From Aquabacterium soli (GTDB lineage Bacteria; Pseudomonadota; Gammaproteobacteria; Burkholderiales; Burkholderiaceae_C), in assembly GCF_003933735.1 (NCBI RefSeq), contig NZ_RSED01000031.1, forward strand, positions 1 to 35,806: a DNA stretch of 35,806 nucleotides. The letters run 5' to 3'. The position numbers were made by a program, and so were the translations under genes. The notes beneath the pieces are model-generated. The model saw nothing but the letters and a program-made list of their open reading frames with translations, ran no database searches and had not been told where the DNA came from. Below are positions 17,427 to 26,363 of the stretch, piece by piece (the first letter of the stretch is position 1; the number at the start of each line of letters is the position of its first letter).

Positions 17427-18584
17427 ATGTTCAGTTTCATCAAGAAAAAGCTGGGATGGGGCAGCAGCGATGCGCCGACCGCAGGTCAGGATGCACCGCC
17501 AGCGACGGCCACGCCACCATCCTCCACTTCAGCCGCACCGGCGCCGGTGATCCCGCTGCCATCGCACGTCGCCGCTCCCGCACCAGCCAGCCCGGCCGTG
17601 CAGGCCGCTGCGCAGCCTGCCTTCGATGCCGTGGCAGAGCCTGCCGTCGTTCAGCCGCAGGCCAAGCCGGAGCGCGGCTCCTGGATGGACCGCCTGCGCA
17701 GCGGACTGCGCAAGACAGGGTCGTCGATCACGCAGGTGTTCACGGGCACCCGCATCGACGATGAGCTCTACGAAGAACTCGAAGCTGCCCTGCTCATGGC
17801 AGATACCGGCGTGGCGGCCACCCAGCACCTGCTCGACGACCTCAAGCGCCGAGTCAAGGAGAGCAAGGCCACCACCCCGGCTGCTGTCAAGGGTTTGCTG
17901 CTCGATGCCATTGCCGAGCTGCTGGCCCCGCTCGAAAAGTCCCTGACCGTCGGACTGCACACCCCCACGGTCATCATGGTGGCGGGGGTCAATGGCGCAG
18001 GCAAGACCACCTCCATCGGCAAGCTCACCCGCTATCTGTCAGACCATGGCCAGCGTGTACTTCTGGCTGCTGCCGACACCTTCCGCGCAGCGGCCCGCGA
18101 GCAGTTGGCCGTGTGGGCCGATCGCACCCAGGTGCAGATCGTGAGCCAGGAAGGCGGTGATCCTGCTTCTGTGACCTTCGATGCGGTGCAGGCCGGGCGC
18201 TCGCGCGGCTGCGATGTGGTGATCGCCGACACGGCGGGCCGACTGGCCACACAGTTGCACCTGATGGAAGAGCTCAAGAAGATTCACCGCGTCATCGGCA
18301 AGGCCATGAACGGCGCACCTCACGAAGTGCTGCTGGTGGTGGACGGCAACACGGGCCAGAACGCCCTGGCCCAGGTCAAGGCCTTTGACGAGGCATTGGG
18401 CTTGACGGGCATGGTGGTGACCAAGCTCGACGGCACCGCAAAGGGAGGTGTGCTGGCCGCCATTGCGCTGTGGTCGCGTCAGCGTGGCACGCCAGTGCCG
18501 GTGTACTTCATCGGTGTCGGCGAGAGCCTGGAAGACCTCCAGACCTTCAACGCGCGAGAGTTCGCCCGGGCGCTGCTGGAATGA
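17427..18584 (+). CDS. ftsY: Signal recognition particle receptor FtsY
   Basis: This 385-aa SRP-type GTPase docks ribosome-SRP complexes at the membrane by pairing with Ffh. It begins with the amphipathic lipid-binding motif [12 protein letters not shown], then a Pro/Ala-rich acidic-poor linker (about 15-85), the helical N domain ([17 protein letters not shown]) and the G domain with GVNGAGKTT (about 187-195), DTAGR and [10 protein letters not shown]. The true start is ATG 17427: an upstream in-frame extension has no family similarity. There is no proper Shine-Dalgarno, and the -10 box is six bases upstream, so the mRNA may be leaderless. It ends four bases before the stop of the convergent DUF2726 gene. 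Confidence 0.96.
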   Translation: MFSFIKKKLGWGSSDAPTAGQDAPPATATPPSSTSAAPAPVIPLPSHVAAPAPASPAVQAAAQPAFDAVAEPAVVQPQAKPERGSWMDRLRSGLRKTGSSITQVFTGTRIDDELYEELEAALLMADTGVAATQHLLDDLKRRVKESKATTPAAVKGLLLDAIAELLAPLEKSLTVGLHTPTVIMVAGVNGAGKTTSIGKLTRYLSDHGQRVLLAAADTFRAAAREQLAVWADRTQVQIVSQEGGDPASVTFDAVQAGRSRGCDVVIADTAGRLATQLHLMEELKKIHRVIGKAMNGAPHEVLLVVDGNTGQNALAQVKAFDEALGLTGMVVTKLDGTAKGGVLAAIALWSRQRGTPVPVYFIGVGESLEDLQTFNAREFARALLE

Positions 18585-18588
18585 GCGG

Positions 18589-19356
18589 TCAGCGCGGCCC
18601 CAGGGGGGCTGCGCCAGAGTGCTCCGACTCAAACCAGGTCGAGACGGGCCTGGGGCCCTCCGTGTCCGCGCCCAGGTTCAGGTCGACCTCGACACCTTCC
18701 TGCACCGCCAATCCTTCGAGCGAGGTACCGGCAGAAACAGGCGGCACCTTGGCACGCACTGCCGTGTCCACCAGCGTGGCCCCGGACTTGGTCATGAACA
18801 CCATCGGGCCGCCCAGCACGGTTTCCCGGGCCACGGCAGGGCCTGGCAAGGCGCCCTCCAGCCAGACATGCACAGGGATCCCGGCGGCTTCCAGCACGCG
18901 GTCCATGCGCGCCTGGCGGCGCTGGGCCCGGTCCTTGTCACGCGCAATCGGGTTGCGGATCTCGACCACCGCCACCACCTGAGAGGTGGCATCGCACACG
19001 ACGATGTCCGCACAAAGACCACCCACTCGGCGCATCCACTCCGCATAGGAGTTGCGCGTGGGCACCTTGATGAAACGGGCCAGCGGCACCTGCGCCAGGA
19101 TCATGTGCTCTGGAAGCGCCCTGCGCAGGGTCTGATGGGCCTCACGCTCGGGGCCGGTGAGCAGGCGCGTGGACGAGGGCTCCCATGAGGCCACGGTGTC
19201 GAGCTCTTCGGCCTGAGCCTGGGCCTGGCGGCTGCCCCGCTTGGCGACGCCCTGGCCGCCCTGTCGGCGACTGCGCACGAAGAGCACGCCGCCCCCCACC
19301 ACGAGGATCACCAAGAGAAGCAACAACAAAGGAACAAGCGTATCGGTCACGGTCAA
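18589..19356 (-). CDS. Membrane-anchored DUF2726 protein
   Basis: This 255-aa protein has an N-terminal transmembrane helix (about residues 7-27, Leu/Val-rich), a basic cytoplasmic stretch, and a DUF2726 domain (about 70-185). The recognisable lines are 'LLTGPEREAHQTLRRALP', 'VFAQVPLARF'-type and 'ADIVVCDA...VVAVVEI', the last resembling the core strand of nuclease-like folds. The function is unknown. The start is uncertain: TTG 19356 has GAG five bases upstream, and GTG 19350 is the alternative. It lies between ftsY (convergent) and ffh (same strand, 54 bases upstream), so it may be co-transcribed with ffh. Confidence 0.75.
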   Translation of the reverse strand: MTVTDTLVPLLLLLLVILVVGGGVLFVRSRRQGGQGVAKRGSRQAQAQAEELDTVASWEPSSTRLLTGPEREAHQTLRRALPEHMILAQVPLARFIKVPTRNSYAEWMRRVGGLCADIVVCDATSQVVAVVEIRNPIARDKDRAQRRQARMDRVLEAAGIPVHVWLEGALPGPAVARETVLGGPMVFMTKSGATLVDTAVRAKVPPVSAGTSLEGLAVQEGVEVDLNLGADTEGPRPVSTWFESEHSGAAPLGPR

Positions 19357-19410
19357 CGAAGCTCAGGAACGCCAAAAAAGCAGCCTAACAGCACGCCGCC
19401 GCCGTGGCAA

Positions 19411-20772
19411 TCAACGCATCCCCGGTAGGCCTTTCATGCCGCCCATGCGCTTCATCATCTTCATGAGGCCGCCACCCTTCATTTTCTTCATCATGGTCTG
19501 CATCTGCTCGAACTGGTTGAGCAGGCGGTTCACATCCTGAACCTGCACGCCGGCGCCCGCGGCGATGCGTCGCTTGCGGCTCGCCTTGATCAGCTCGGGC
19601 TTGCGGCGCTCCAGCTGCGTCATCGAATTGATGATGCCTTCCATGCGGCGCACATCGCGCTCGGCCTTGTCCATGTCAGCCTGGCCTGCCTTGGCGGCCA
19701 GTTCGGTGGGCAGTTTGTCCATCAACGACGACAAGCCCCCCATCTTCTTCATCTGCGAGATTTGTGACAAGAAGTCATTGAGGTCGAAACTGGCACCGGA
19801 CTTGACTTTCTCGGCCAGCTTCTGCGCGGCCTCCATGTCAACGCCCTTCTGCACCTCTTCAACCAGGGCCACGATGTCGCCCATGCCCAGCACGCGGCCG
19901 GCATGGCGCTCTGCATCGAACACCTCCAGGCCGTCGATCTTCTCTGAAACGCCGGCAAACTTGATGGGCGCACCCGCCACCTGCCGCACAGACAGGGCGG
20001 CACCGCCGCGTGAATCGCCGTCGGTCTTGGTCAGCACCACGCCGGTCAGGGGCAAGGCCTCCTTGAAGGCCCGTGCGGTGTTGATGGCGTCCTGGCCCTG
20101 CATGGCATCCACCACGAACAGGGTCTCGACCGGGTTGATGGCAGCGTGCAGATCCTTGATCTCGGCCATCAGGGCTTCGTCGATGGCCAGGCGGCCGGCC
20201 GTGTCGACCAGCAGTACGTCGAAGTAGTGGCGGCGGGCGTGGTCCAGCGCAGCCAGCGCGATGTCGCGCGGCTTTTGATCAGGCGTCGACGGGAACCACT
20301 CGGCGCCAGCCTGTTTGGTCACCGTCTTGAGCTGCTCGATGGCGGCCGGGCGGTACACGTCGGCCGACACGGTCAAAACCTTCTTCTTGCGCTTTTCGAT
20401 CAGGTGCTTGGCCAGCTTGGCGGTGGTGGTGGTCTTGCCCGAGCCCTGCAGGCCGGACATCAGGATCACCGCCGGCGGCTGGGTGGCCAGGTTCAGGTCG
20501 GCCACACCCTCGCCCATGGTGGCGGCGAGTTCCTTGTGAACGATGCTGACCAGCACCTGGCCGGGGGTCAGCGAGGCCACGACCTCCTGGCCCAGGGCCT
20601 TGTCCTTCACACGTGCGATGAAGTCACGAACCACCGGCAGGGCCACGTCGGCCTCCAGCAAGGCCATGCGCACTTCGCGCAGCATGTCCTGCACGTTGGT
20701 TTCGCTGATGCGGGACTGGCCGCGCATGGTTTTGACCAGGCGGCTCAGACGATCGGTAAGGGTGGATGCCAT
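19411..20772 (-). CDS. ffh: Signal recognition particle protein Ffh
   Basis: This 453-aa GTPase binds 4.5S RNA and signal sequences and delivers ribosomes to FtsY. The N domain starts at MASTLTDRLSRLVKTMRGQ, followed by the G domain ([35 protein letters not shown]) and the Met-rich M domain ending in MKKMKGGGLMKMMKRMGG. ATG 20772 is preferred to a start at 20820, which lacks family similarity. Ffh and FtsY genes lie within 1 kb of each other here. Divergent transcription from the YpjD-like gene resembles the E. coli ffh-ypjD arrangement. Confidence 0.97.
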   Translation of the reverse strand: MASTLTDRLSRLVKTMRGQSRISETNVQDMLREVRMALLEADVALPVVRDFIARVKDKALGQEVVASLTPGQVLVSIVHKELAATMGEGVADLNLATQPPAVILMSGLQGSGKTTTTAKLAKHLIEKRKKKVLTVSADVYRPAAIEQLKTVTKQAGAEWFPSTPDQKPRDIALAALDHARRHYFDVLLVDTAGRLAIDEALMAEIKDLHAAINPVETLFVVDAMQGQDAINTARAFKEALPLTGVVLTKTDGDSRGGAALSVRQVAGAPIKFAGVSEKIDGLEVFDAERHAGRVLGMGDIVALVEEVQKGVDMEAAQKLAEKVKSGASFDLNDFLSQISQMKKMGGLSSLMDKLPTELAAKAGQADMDKAERDVRRMEGIINSMTQLERRKPELIKASRKRRIAAGAGVQVQDVNRLLNQFEQMQTMMKKMKGGGLMKMMKRMGGMKGLPGMR

Positions 20773-20826
20773 GGCTTGTTGTGAAACTTGGGGCCGGGCG
20801 CCACGAACATCGCGGGCCAACGACCG

Positions 20827-20832
20827 TACACT
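20827..20832 (+). promoter_or_regulatory. Probable -10 box of the YpjD-like gene
   Basis: TACACT (20827-20832) lies six bases before ATG 20839, so transcription would begin on or next to the start codon. GAGG (20835-20838) abuts the ATG and is too close to act as a normal ribosome-binding site. Confidence 0.4.
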
Positions 20833-20838
20833 CTGAGG

Positions 20839-21684
20839 ATGATTTTATCGCCCACCCTGCTGCCCCTTGTGGCCACCGCGCTGGCGGCAGGCGCTTATGG
20901 ACTGGCCGCATTGTGGCCGGCACGCGCTTTCCCGGATGGAGACGCCCCGCGCACCCACCGCCCGGACCAGGCCTGGTGGCTGCTGGCCTTCGGCTGGCTG
21001 GCGCACGCCGTGGCCATTGTCTCAGAGGCTTTCGACTGGAGTGCGCCGGTGGCCGTGGCCCGTTTTGGTTTTGCGCCCGCCCTTTCAGTCACCCTCTGGC
21101 TGGTGCTGGGCATCTACGCCTGGGAACGCCTGCAGCTGGATTCTCCCCTGATCCGGCGCAGCCTGGCGGTGCTGGCCGCCCTCACCGTGGTGTTGGCTCT
21201 GCTGTACCCCGGGCAAGACCAGCCCGCCATCGAACACGGCCTGGCACCGCTGCACTGGGTGCTGGGCATTGCGTCCTATGGGCTGTTCGGCGCAGCGCTT
21301 CTGCACGCCGTGATGTGGCGACTGGCCGAGCGCCGCTTGCGCGACAAGACCGTGGGCGCCAGCCGCAAGCCTCCGGGCATCCCGCTGCTCAAGCTCGAAT
21401 CCCTGACGCTGCGCTTCGTGCTGGCAGGTTTCATCGTGCTGACCCTGACTCTGGTGCTGGGCAGCCTGTTCGCCCACCCTTGGCGCTGGGATCACAAGAC
21501 CTTGTTCTCCATCATGTCGTGGGCCGTGTTCGCCGTGCTGCTGGCGGGCCGGTACTGGCTGGGCTGGCGTGGCAAGACCGCCATCGGCTGGCTGTACGCC
21601 GGCTCGGCCCTGCTGCTGCTCGCCTATGTAGGCTCGCGCTTTGTGCTCGAGGTGCTGCTGCACCGCCCCACGCTGACCACGTGA
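20839..21684 (+). CDS. YpjD/CcsA-like inner membrane protein
   Basis: This 281-aa protein has about eight hydrophobic helices. The conserved HPWRWDHKTLFSIMSW segment is the WD/HK signature of the cytochrome c assembly (CcsA/ResC-like) superfamily as found in YpjD. Family members of the CcsA branch handle heme for cytochrome c maturation; YpjD itself is of uncertain function. It is divergent from ffh with 66 bases between the start codons, the same neighbourhood as ypjD in E. coli. ATG 20839 is chosen from the family N-terminus; an earlier in-frame start would overlap the ffh start region. Confidence 0.85.
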   Translation: MILSPTLLPLVATALAAGAYGLAALWPARAFPDGDAPRTHRPDQAWWLLAFGWLAHAVAIVSEAFDWSAPVAVARFGFAPALSVTLWLVLGIYAWERLQLDSPLIRRSLAVLAALTVVLALLYPGQDQPAIEHGLAPLHWVLGIASYGLFGAALLHAVMWRLAERRLRDKTVGASRKPPGIPLLKLESLTLRFVLAGFIVLTLTLVLGSLFAHPWRWDHKTLFSIMSWAVFAVLLAGRYWLGWRGKTAIGWLYAGSALLLLAYVGSRFVLEVLLHRPTLTT

Positions 21685-21712
21685 ACCATCCCTGCTGTCT
21701 TTCCCTGTCGAC

Positions 21713-21997
21713 ATGACCAAGTTTCTGCTGCTCGTGCTGTTGATCGTGGCGGTGCTGTGGGGCCCGCTGTCGCGTTTGCGGAAACCTGCCCGGCAGGAGC
21801 CCGCCCGGGGCAAGCCCGCCCAGCCCCCCACTGACACAGCCGGGCGAGGCAACGGACCCCAAGACATCGTGCCTTGCGCGTACTGCGGCGTGCATCTTCC
21901 CCGCCGCGAGGCCTTGCCAGGGCCGGAGCACGGCCCGACCCTGGTGTTCTGTTGTGCTGAGCATCGCCGCCTGGGGCCTCGCTCCAGCGCGACCTGA
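21713..21997 (+). CDS. PP0621-type small protein with N-terminal membrane helix
   Basis: This 94-aa protein begins with a transmembrane helix (residues 4-19), then a Pro/Ala-rich linker and a Cys-rich end: CAYCGVHLPRREALPG...FCCAEHRR. The CxxC...CC spacing suggests a small zinc-binding knuckle. The layout matches the uncharacterised PP0621 family found just upstream of pilS in many Burkholderiales. It lies 28 bases after the YpjD-like gene and 16 bases before pilS. Confidence 0.75.
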   Translation: MTKFLLLVLLIVAVLWGPLSRLRKPARQEPARGKPAQPPTDTAGRGNGPQDIVPCAYCGVHLPRREALPGPEHGPTLVFCCAEHRRLGPRSSAT

Positions 21998-22013
21998 AAC
22001 TTGCGTCCCCCGC

Positions 22014-23876
22014 ATGAGCAGCCGCCCGGCCCCGCTGACTTCCAAGATGGCGACCACACAGTCTGCCGACACGATGGGCTCGTGGTTCAGCGAACTGGAC
22101 GATGTTCCGACCTCCTCCGGCACAACGCCTCAGCCTGCGGCAAGGTGGTGGAAAGGCTCGGGCGATGGCGCTTCCGAGCCTGGGGCCGCACAACGCGCCG
22201 AGGGCTCGCCTTATGCGCGCATGTATCGCGCCTTCCTGGCAGCTCGTGCGGGCCTGGGGGTGATGCTCATCATCGGCGTGGTCACATCGGCACTGCTCAA
22301 CCGCAGCATCGACCCGGAGATTCTGGCTGTGGCCATCGGCTACGCCGTGCTCTCGGTGCTGTGGTGGTGGTGGCCATCGCAGCGCGTACACCGCATCGAT
22401 CCGGATCTGCACATGTCCACGAGGCAGGCCTTGGCCACCGTGGGCGTGGACCTGGGCAGCTTTGCCGTCCTTAGCTTTCTGGACCGAGGCTTCAACATCA
22501 ACACGGCCGCCCTCATGGCTCTTCCCGTGCTGATGACGGGCGTGTTCATGCCCCGCTTCATGGCCCTGGCCGCCGCCGCTGCCGCCACCCTGATCCTGCT
22601 GACAGGCGCCGTGCTCGAGGGCGTGCTGCGAGACAACCTCACCACGTCGCTGACGCCGGCCGGGCTCACGGGCTTCGGACTGTTCGCCGTGGCGTTGCTG
22701 GTCAGCGAGTTGTCATCCAGGCTGGCACGGGAACAGCGCAGTGCCCGCGGCAGCATGGAGCTGGCACGCCAGCAGGCCCAGCTCAATCGCCTCGTCATCG
22801 AAGAGATGCCTGAAGGCGTGCTGGCCGTGGACCGCCAGGGCCGTGTGCGCACCGCTAATCCATCAGCACGCAAGCTGCTCTCGGCCCATGGACTGACACC
22901 GGCCGCGCCGTTCCAATTGCGCGGCGTACCTGCCTGGGAACCTCTGGTCAAGTCCATCGAACAAGCGTTCACCCAGCCACGCAGGGTGGACGACAGCCGA
23001 GAGCTTCAGATCACCTTCGATGACCACACGCGCCGAGCGTTGCGCATGCGGTTGAAGTTCACGCGCGGCCGAGATACGCAAAACCAGGACGATGTCTGCG
23101 TGGTGTTCCTGGAAGACGTGCGCACCGTGCAGGCCCGGGTGCGCCAGGACAAGCTGGCCGCGATGGGACGCATGTCCGCCGGCATCGCCCATGAGATCCG
23201 CAACCCGCTGGCCGCCATCTCTCAGGCCAACGCCCTGCTGGCTGAAGATGCCATCTCTGCGCCCCAACAGCGGCTGACCAGCATGGTCGCGGACAACGTG
23301 GAGCGTCTCAAGCGCATCGTTGACGACATCCTGGCCGTGGCGCCCGGCGCCCGGGCCCCGGCGCCCGCCATCGACCTGGAACGCCTGGTGCGAGCCGTCG
23401 TCGATGAATGGCTGAAGCTGCATCCCGTAGCCGCCAATGCGTCCCAGCTCAAGTTGGACACCAGCGGCCTGCCACCGCGCGATGTGGGAACACCTGCCCG
23501 CGTGATCTTCGAGCCGGAGCACTTCCGGCGCGTGCTGGTCAACCTGCTGGACAATGCCCTGCGCCACGGCAGCAGCCAGCCCGGCTCAATCCGTGTCGAG
23601 GCCCAGTTGCTGATGCTGCAGGATCAATCGCCGCAAGCTCTGGTGTCGGTCTTCAGCGATGGCCTGGTGATCGAAGGGCAGATTGAACGATCCTTGTTCG
23701 AACCCTTCTTCTCCACCCGCAGCCGTGGCACAGGCCTGGGCCTGTACATTTGCCGTGAGTTGTGCGAGCGGCACGGTGCCTCCATCGATTTTCGCGCCCA
23801 CCCGCCTACCCAGCGCCATCGCAACGAGTTCTATATCCTCATGCCTTTGGCAGAGTTCGCGAGCCCCGCCCCATGA
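22014..23876 (+). CDS. pilS: Sensor histidine kinase PilS
   Basis: This 620-aa membrane kinase would phosphorylate PilR to control pilin transcription. After a ~65-residue hydrophilic N-terminus there are about six transmembrane helices, the PilS layout. A PAS-like segment follows (ERMPEGVLAVDRQGRVRTAN region), then the dimerisation helix with H393 in IAHEIRNPLAAIS, the N box VLVNLLDNALRHG, and FEPFFSTRSRGTGLGLYICRELCERHGA. The G1 box is degenerate (SDGLVIEG instead of DxGxG). The start is uncertain: ATG 22014 is used, with in-frame ATGs at 22047 and 22074 as alternatives and no clear Shine-Dalgarno sequence. It overlaps pilR by four bases (ATGA). Confidence 0.85.
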   Translation: MSSRPAPLTSKMATTQSADTMGSWFSELDDVPTSSGTTPQPAARWWKGSGDGASEPGAAQRAEGSPYARMYRAFLAARAGLGVMLIIGVVTSALLNRSIDPEILAVAIGYAVLSVLWWWWPSQRVHRIDPDLHMSTRQALATVGVDLGSFAVLSFLDRGFNINTAALMALPVLMTGVFMPRFMALAAAAAATLILLTGAVLEGVLRDNLTTSLTPAGLTGFGLFAVALLVSELSSRLAREQRSARGSMELARQQAQLNRLVIEEMPEGVLAVDRQGRVRTANPSARKLLSAHGLTPAAPFQLRGVPAWEPLVKSIEQAFTQPRRVDDSRELQITFDDHTRRALRMRLKFTRGRDTQNQDDVCVVFLEDVRTVQARVRQDKLAAMGRMSAGIAHEIRNPLAAISQANALLAEDAISAPQQRLTSMVADNVERLKRIVDDILAVAPGARAPAPAIDLERLVRAVVDEWLKLHPVAANASQLKLDTSGLPPRDVGTPARVIFEPEHFRRVLVNLLDNALRHGSSQPGSIRVEAQLLMLQDQSPQALVSVFSDGLVIEGQIERSLFEPFFSTRSRGTGLGLYICRELCERHGASIDFRAHPPTQRHRNEFYILMPLAEFASPAP

Positions 23877-25549
23877 GCAACAACGCCGCACCCAGCCGCC
23901 TCCTGGTCGTGGACGACGAGCCCGACCTGCGCACACTGTACGAACTCACCTTGCTCCGAGACGGCTATGACGTCGAGACCGCCGCCTGTGTCGACGATGC
24001 CCGCCTGACGCTGCAGGAGCAATCCTTCGACGCCATCATCACGGACATGCGGCTGCCCGATGGCACGGGGCTGGACCTGCTGCGGCACATGGAATCGCTT
24101 GGCCGACGCGAGAAGGCCATCGTGATCACTGCCCATGGCTCTGCCGAGAACGCGGTCGAGGCGCTCAAGGCCGGCGCCTTCGACTACCTGACCAAACCGG
24201 TCGATCTCAAGCAGTTCCGCGCCGTGGTCGCCGCAGCCCTGTCCTCCAAGGATGTGGTTTCACCCGCCCTGCGCGACCTGGGTCAGCCCAAGCGCAGCAC
24301 AGCGCGTGCGCCAGACGTGGCACTGTCGGCGAATGTGGCGGATACCGCGCCGACCAGGCCACTGGCCACCCCGCTGCCGGTGGCCAGTGCCGCATTGGCC
24401 AGGCTCACGGGTCAGTCGCGCGCCATCGCGCATGTGCGCCAACTGATTGAAAAGGTCTCACGCAGCATGGCACCGGCGCTGCTGTGGGGCGAATCAGGCA
24501 CGGGCAAGGAACTCGTCGCCCGCGCCATCCACGATGTCAGCACACGCCATGGCCAGCCTTTTGTGGCGGTCAACTGTGGCGCCATCCCCGAGCAGTTGCT
24601 TGAAGCCGAGTTCTTCGGCTACCGCAAGGGCGCGTTCACCGGCGCCCAGGAAGATCGTGAAGGCTTTTTCCAGGCAGCCCGAGGCGGCTCCCTGTTCCTC
24701 GACGAGATCGGCGACCTGCCTCTGCCCATGCAATCGAAGTTGCTGCGCGCCATCCAGGAGCGTGCCGTGCGGCCGGTGGGCGCCATCAATGAAATCCCGG
24801 TGGACGTGCGCATCATCAGTGCCACCCACAAGGACCTGGCCCGAGAGGTCCAGGCCGGCCGTTTCCGCCAGGATCTGTTCTACCGCCTCAACGTGATCCA
24901 GATCCCGCTGCCTGCACTGCGCGATCGCATGGAAGACCTGCCCCTGATCTGCGAGCAGGTGCTGCACCGCCTGGCCACCGAGAGCGGGCAGATCCCCGCA
25001 CCGCAACTGCGGCCCTCTGCTGAACAGGCACTGCGCGGCTATGGCTTCCCCGGCAATGTGCGCGAGCTGGAGAACATCCTGCACCGCGCCGTGGCCTTGA
25101 GCGCCGATCACCTGATCGAAGCCGGCGATCTGGGGCTCCCCAGCCACATGGCATCCGTGGCGGCAGTGTCATCACCTGCACCGGCAAATGCCGCACCGAC
25201 CGACCTCCAGGCACCGTTCGTGCCACCGGCGTCCGCACCTTCGACGCCACAGCCCCTCCCGCAGACCGTCACACGTGGCTATGAAGATCCAGGGCTTGCC
25301 GCCATCGCTGGCACGAGCCCTCTGCCCACCGACCTGGCTGCGCACCTCGACCACATCGAGCGCGACATCCTGGTCAGGGCCCTCGAGAAACACCGCCTCA
25401 ACCGCACCGCAGCCGGTGCCAGCCTGGGCCTGTCCCTGCGCCAGATGCGTTACCGCATGGCGCGGCTTGGCGTACACGTCACGGCACATGGTGTCGAACT
25501 GGGTGAGCGCTTCGACCCCGGCGACACCGAACACGATCCACTGACATGA
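23873..25549 (+). CDS. pilR: Sigma-54-dependent response regulator PilR
   Basis: This 558-aa NtrC-type regulator has a receiver domain (D14, D15 and phospho-acceptor D58, T107-type and K switch residues in LTKPVD). The AAA+ domain carries Walker A GESGTGK (206-212) and the sigma-54 contact loop GAFTGA (253-258). A ~70-residue Ala/Pro-rich linker leads to a Fis-type helix-turn-helix at the end ([24 protein letters not shown]). It activates sigma-54 promoters, classically pilA. No pilin gene is in the window. It is coupled to pilS and to ampD by four-base overlaps on both sides. Confidence 0.9.
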   Translation: MSNNAAPSRLLVVDDEPDLRTLYELTLLRDGYDVETAACVDDARLTLQEQSFDAIITDMRLPDGTGLDLLRHMESLGRREKAIVITAHGSAENAVEALKAGAFDYLTKPVDLKQFRAVVAAALSSKDVVSPALRDLGQPKRSTARAPDVALSANVADTAPTRPLATPLPVASAALARLTGQSRAIAHVRQLIEKVSRSMAPALLWGESGTGKELVARAIHDVSTRHGQPFVAVNCGAIPEQLLEAEFFGYRKGAFTGAQEDREGFFQAARGGSLFLDEIGDLPLPMQSKLLRAIQERAVRPVGAINEIPVDVRIISATHKDLAREVQAGRFRQDLFYRLNVIQIPLPALRDRMEDLPLICEQVLHRLATESGQIPAPQLRPSAEQALRGYGFPGNVRELENILHRAVALSADHLIEAGDLGLPSHMASVAAVSSPAPANAAPTDLQAPFVPPASAPSTPQPLPQTVTRGYEDPGLAAIAGTSPLPTDLAAHLDHIERDILVRALEKHRLNRTAAGASLGLSLRQMRYRMARLGVHVTAHGVELGERFDPGDTEHDPLT

Positions 25550-26145
25550 ACCGCGTCGATCCGCCCTCGCCATGGCACCAGGGCTGGCATGTCAACGCGC
25601 GCCACGTGCCCTCCCCCAATCACGGGCCGCGCCCCGCGGACACCCTGATCGACCTGGCCGTGGTGCACTCGGTGAGCTTGCCGCCGGGCCAGTATGGCGG
25701 CCCCGAGATTGAACAGCTCTTCACCAACCAGCTGGACTGGCACGCTCATCCCTATTTCGAGCAGATACGGGGGCTGGAAGTGTCAGCGCATTTCCTGATC
25801 AGACGCGATGGTGAGTTGGTGCAGTTCGTCTCCGTGCTCGACCGCGCCTGGCATGCGGGCCGCTCATCCTGGCAAGGCCGAGACAACTGCAACGACTACT
25901 CCGTTGGCATCGAGCTCGAAGGGCTGGAGCACCACGCTTTCGAGCCGGCCCAGTACGACACGCTGGCGGATCTGCTCGCTGACTTGTCGATGCACTGGCC
26001 TGCACTTCACCATGTGGCAGGCCACGAACATGTGGCCCCTGGGCGCAAGCAGGATCCTGGTGGCGCCTTCGACTGGATTGGCCTGCAGCAACGACTTGCA
26101 TGGCCCGACATGGCCTTTCCGGACGGTGTGTTGCGGCCCGCGTGA
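25546..26145 (+). CDS. ampD: 1,6-anhydro-N-acetylmuramyl-L-alanine amidase
   Basis: This 199-aa cytoplasmic zinc amidase cleaves anhydro-muropeptides in cell-wall recycling and thereby keeps AmpC-type beta-lactamase induction low. Zinc ligands by alignment with E. coli AmpD are H41 (VVHSVS), H160 and D170, with catalytic E123 (VGIELEG) and K168 (APGRKQDPG). No signal peptide is present, as expected for AmpD rather than an exported amidase. It overlaps the pilR stop by four bases. The next element is the nrdA promoter. Confidence 0.95.
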   Translation: MNRVDPPSPWHQGWHVNARHVPSPNHGPRPADTLIDLAVVHSVSLPPGQYGGPEIEQLFTNQLDWHAHPYFEQIRGLEVSAHFLIRRDGELVQFVSVLDRAWHAGRSSWQGRDNCNDYSVGIELEGLEHHAFEPAQYDTLADLLADLSMHWPALHHVAGHEHVAPGRKQDPGGAFDWIGLQQRLAWPDMAFPDGVLRPA

Positions 26146-26227
26146 CGGGTGCGCAACATGGGTGATTTCCCCCTTGCGATCCCGCAAACGCGGGGGCGCC
26201 CCAAAAAGGCGTTATAGTCCCCTCCGG

Positions 26228-26275
26228 ACACTACAGGTAGTGCTTGAACAGAGCACCAAACACCATATATAGTGT
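26228..26275 (+). promoter_or_regulatory. Tandem NrdR boxes
   Basis: Box 1 (26228-26243) reads ACACTACAGGTAGTGC and box 2 (26260-26275) reads ACACCATATATAGTGT, a near-perfect match to the NrdR palindrome. The box starts are 32 bases apart, three helical turns, as required for cooperative NrdR binding. Box 2 covers the predicted -10 box, so NrdR would repress. Confidence 0.9.
26244..26273 (+). promoter_or_regulatory. nrdA promoter
   Basis: TTGAAC (26244-26249) starts directly after NrdR box 1. TATAGT (26268-26273) lies inside box 2, with an 18-base spacer. An alternative -10 (TATAGT, 26213-26218) occurs upstream but has no matching -35 box. Confidence 0.6.
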
Positions 26276-26363
26276 CTGCAGACACCGCGCCACCAGGCGC
26301 TCCGTTGTGCCTCGCAGCCCCCGTCGCCCCCATCCACCGGGGCTGCTTCCTCGAAGGATTCCC

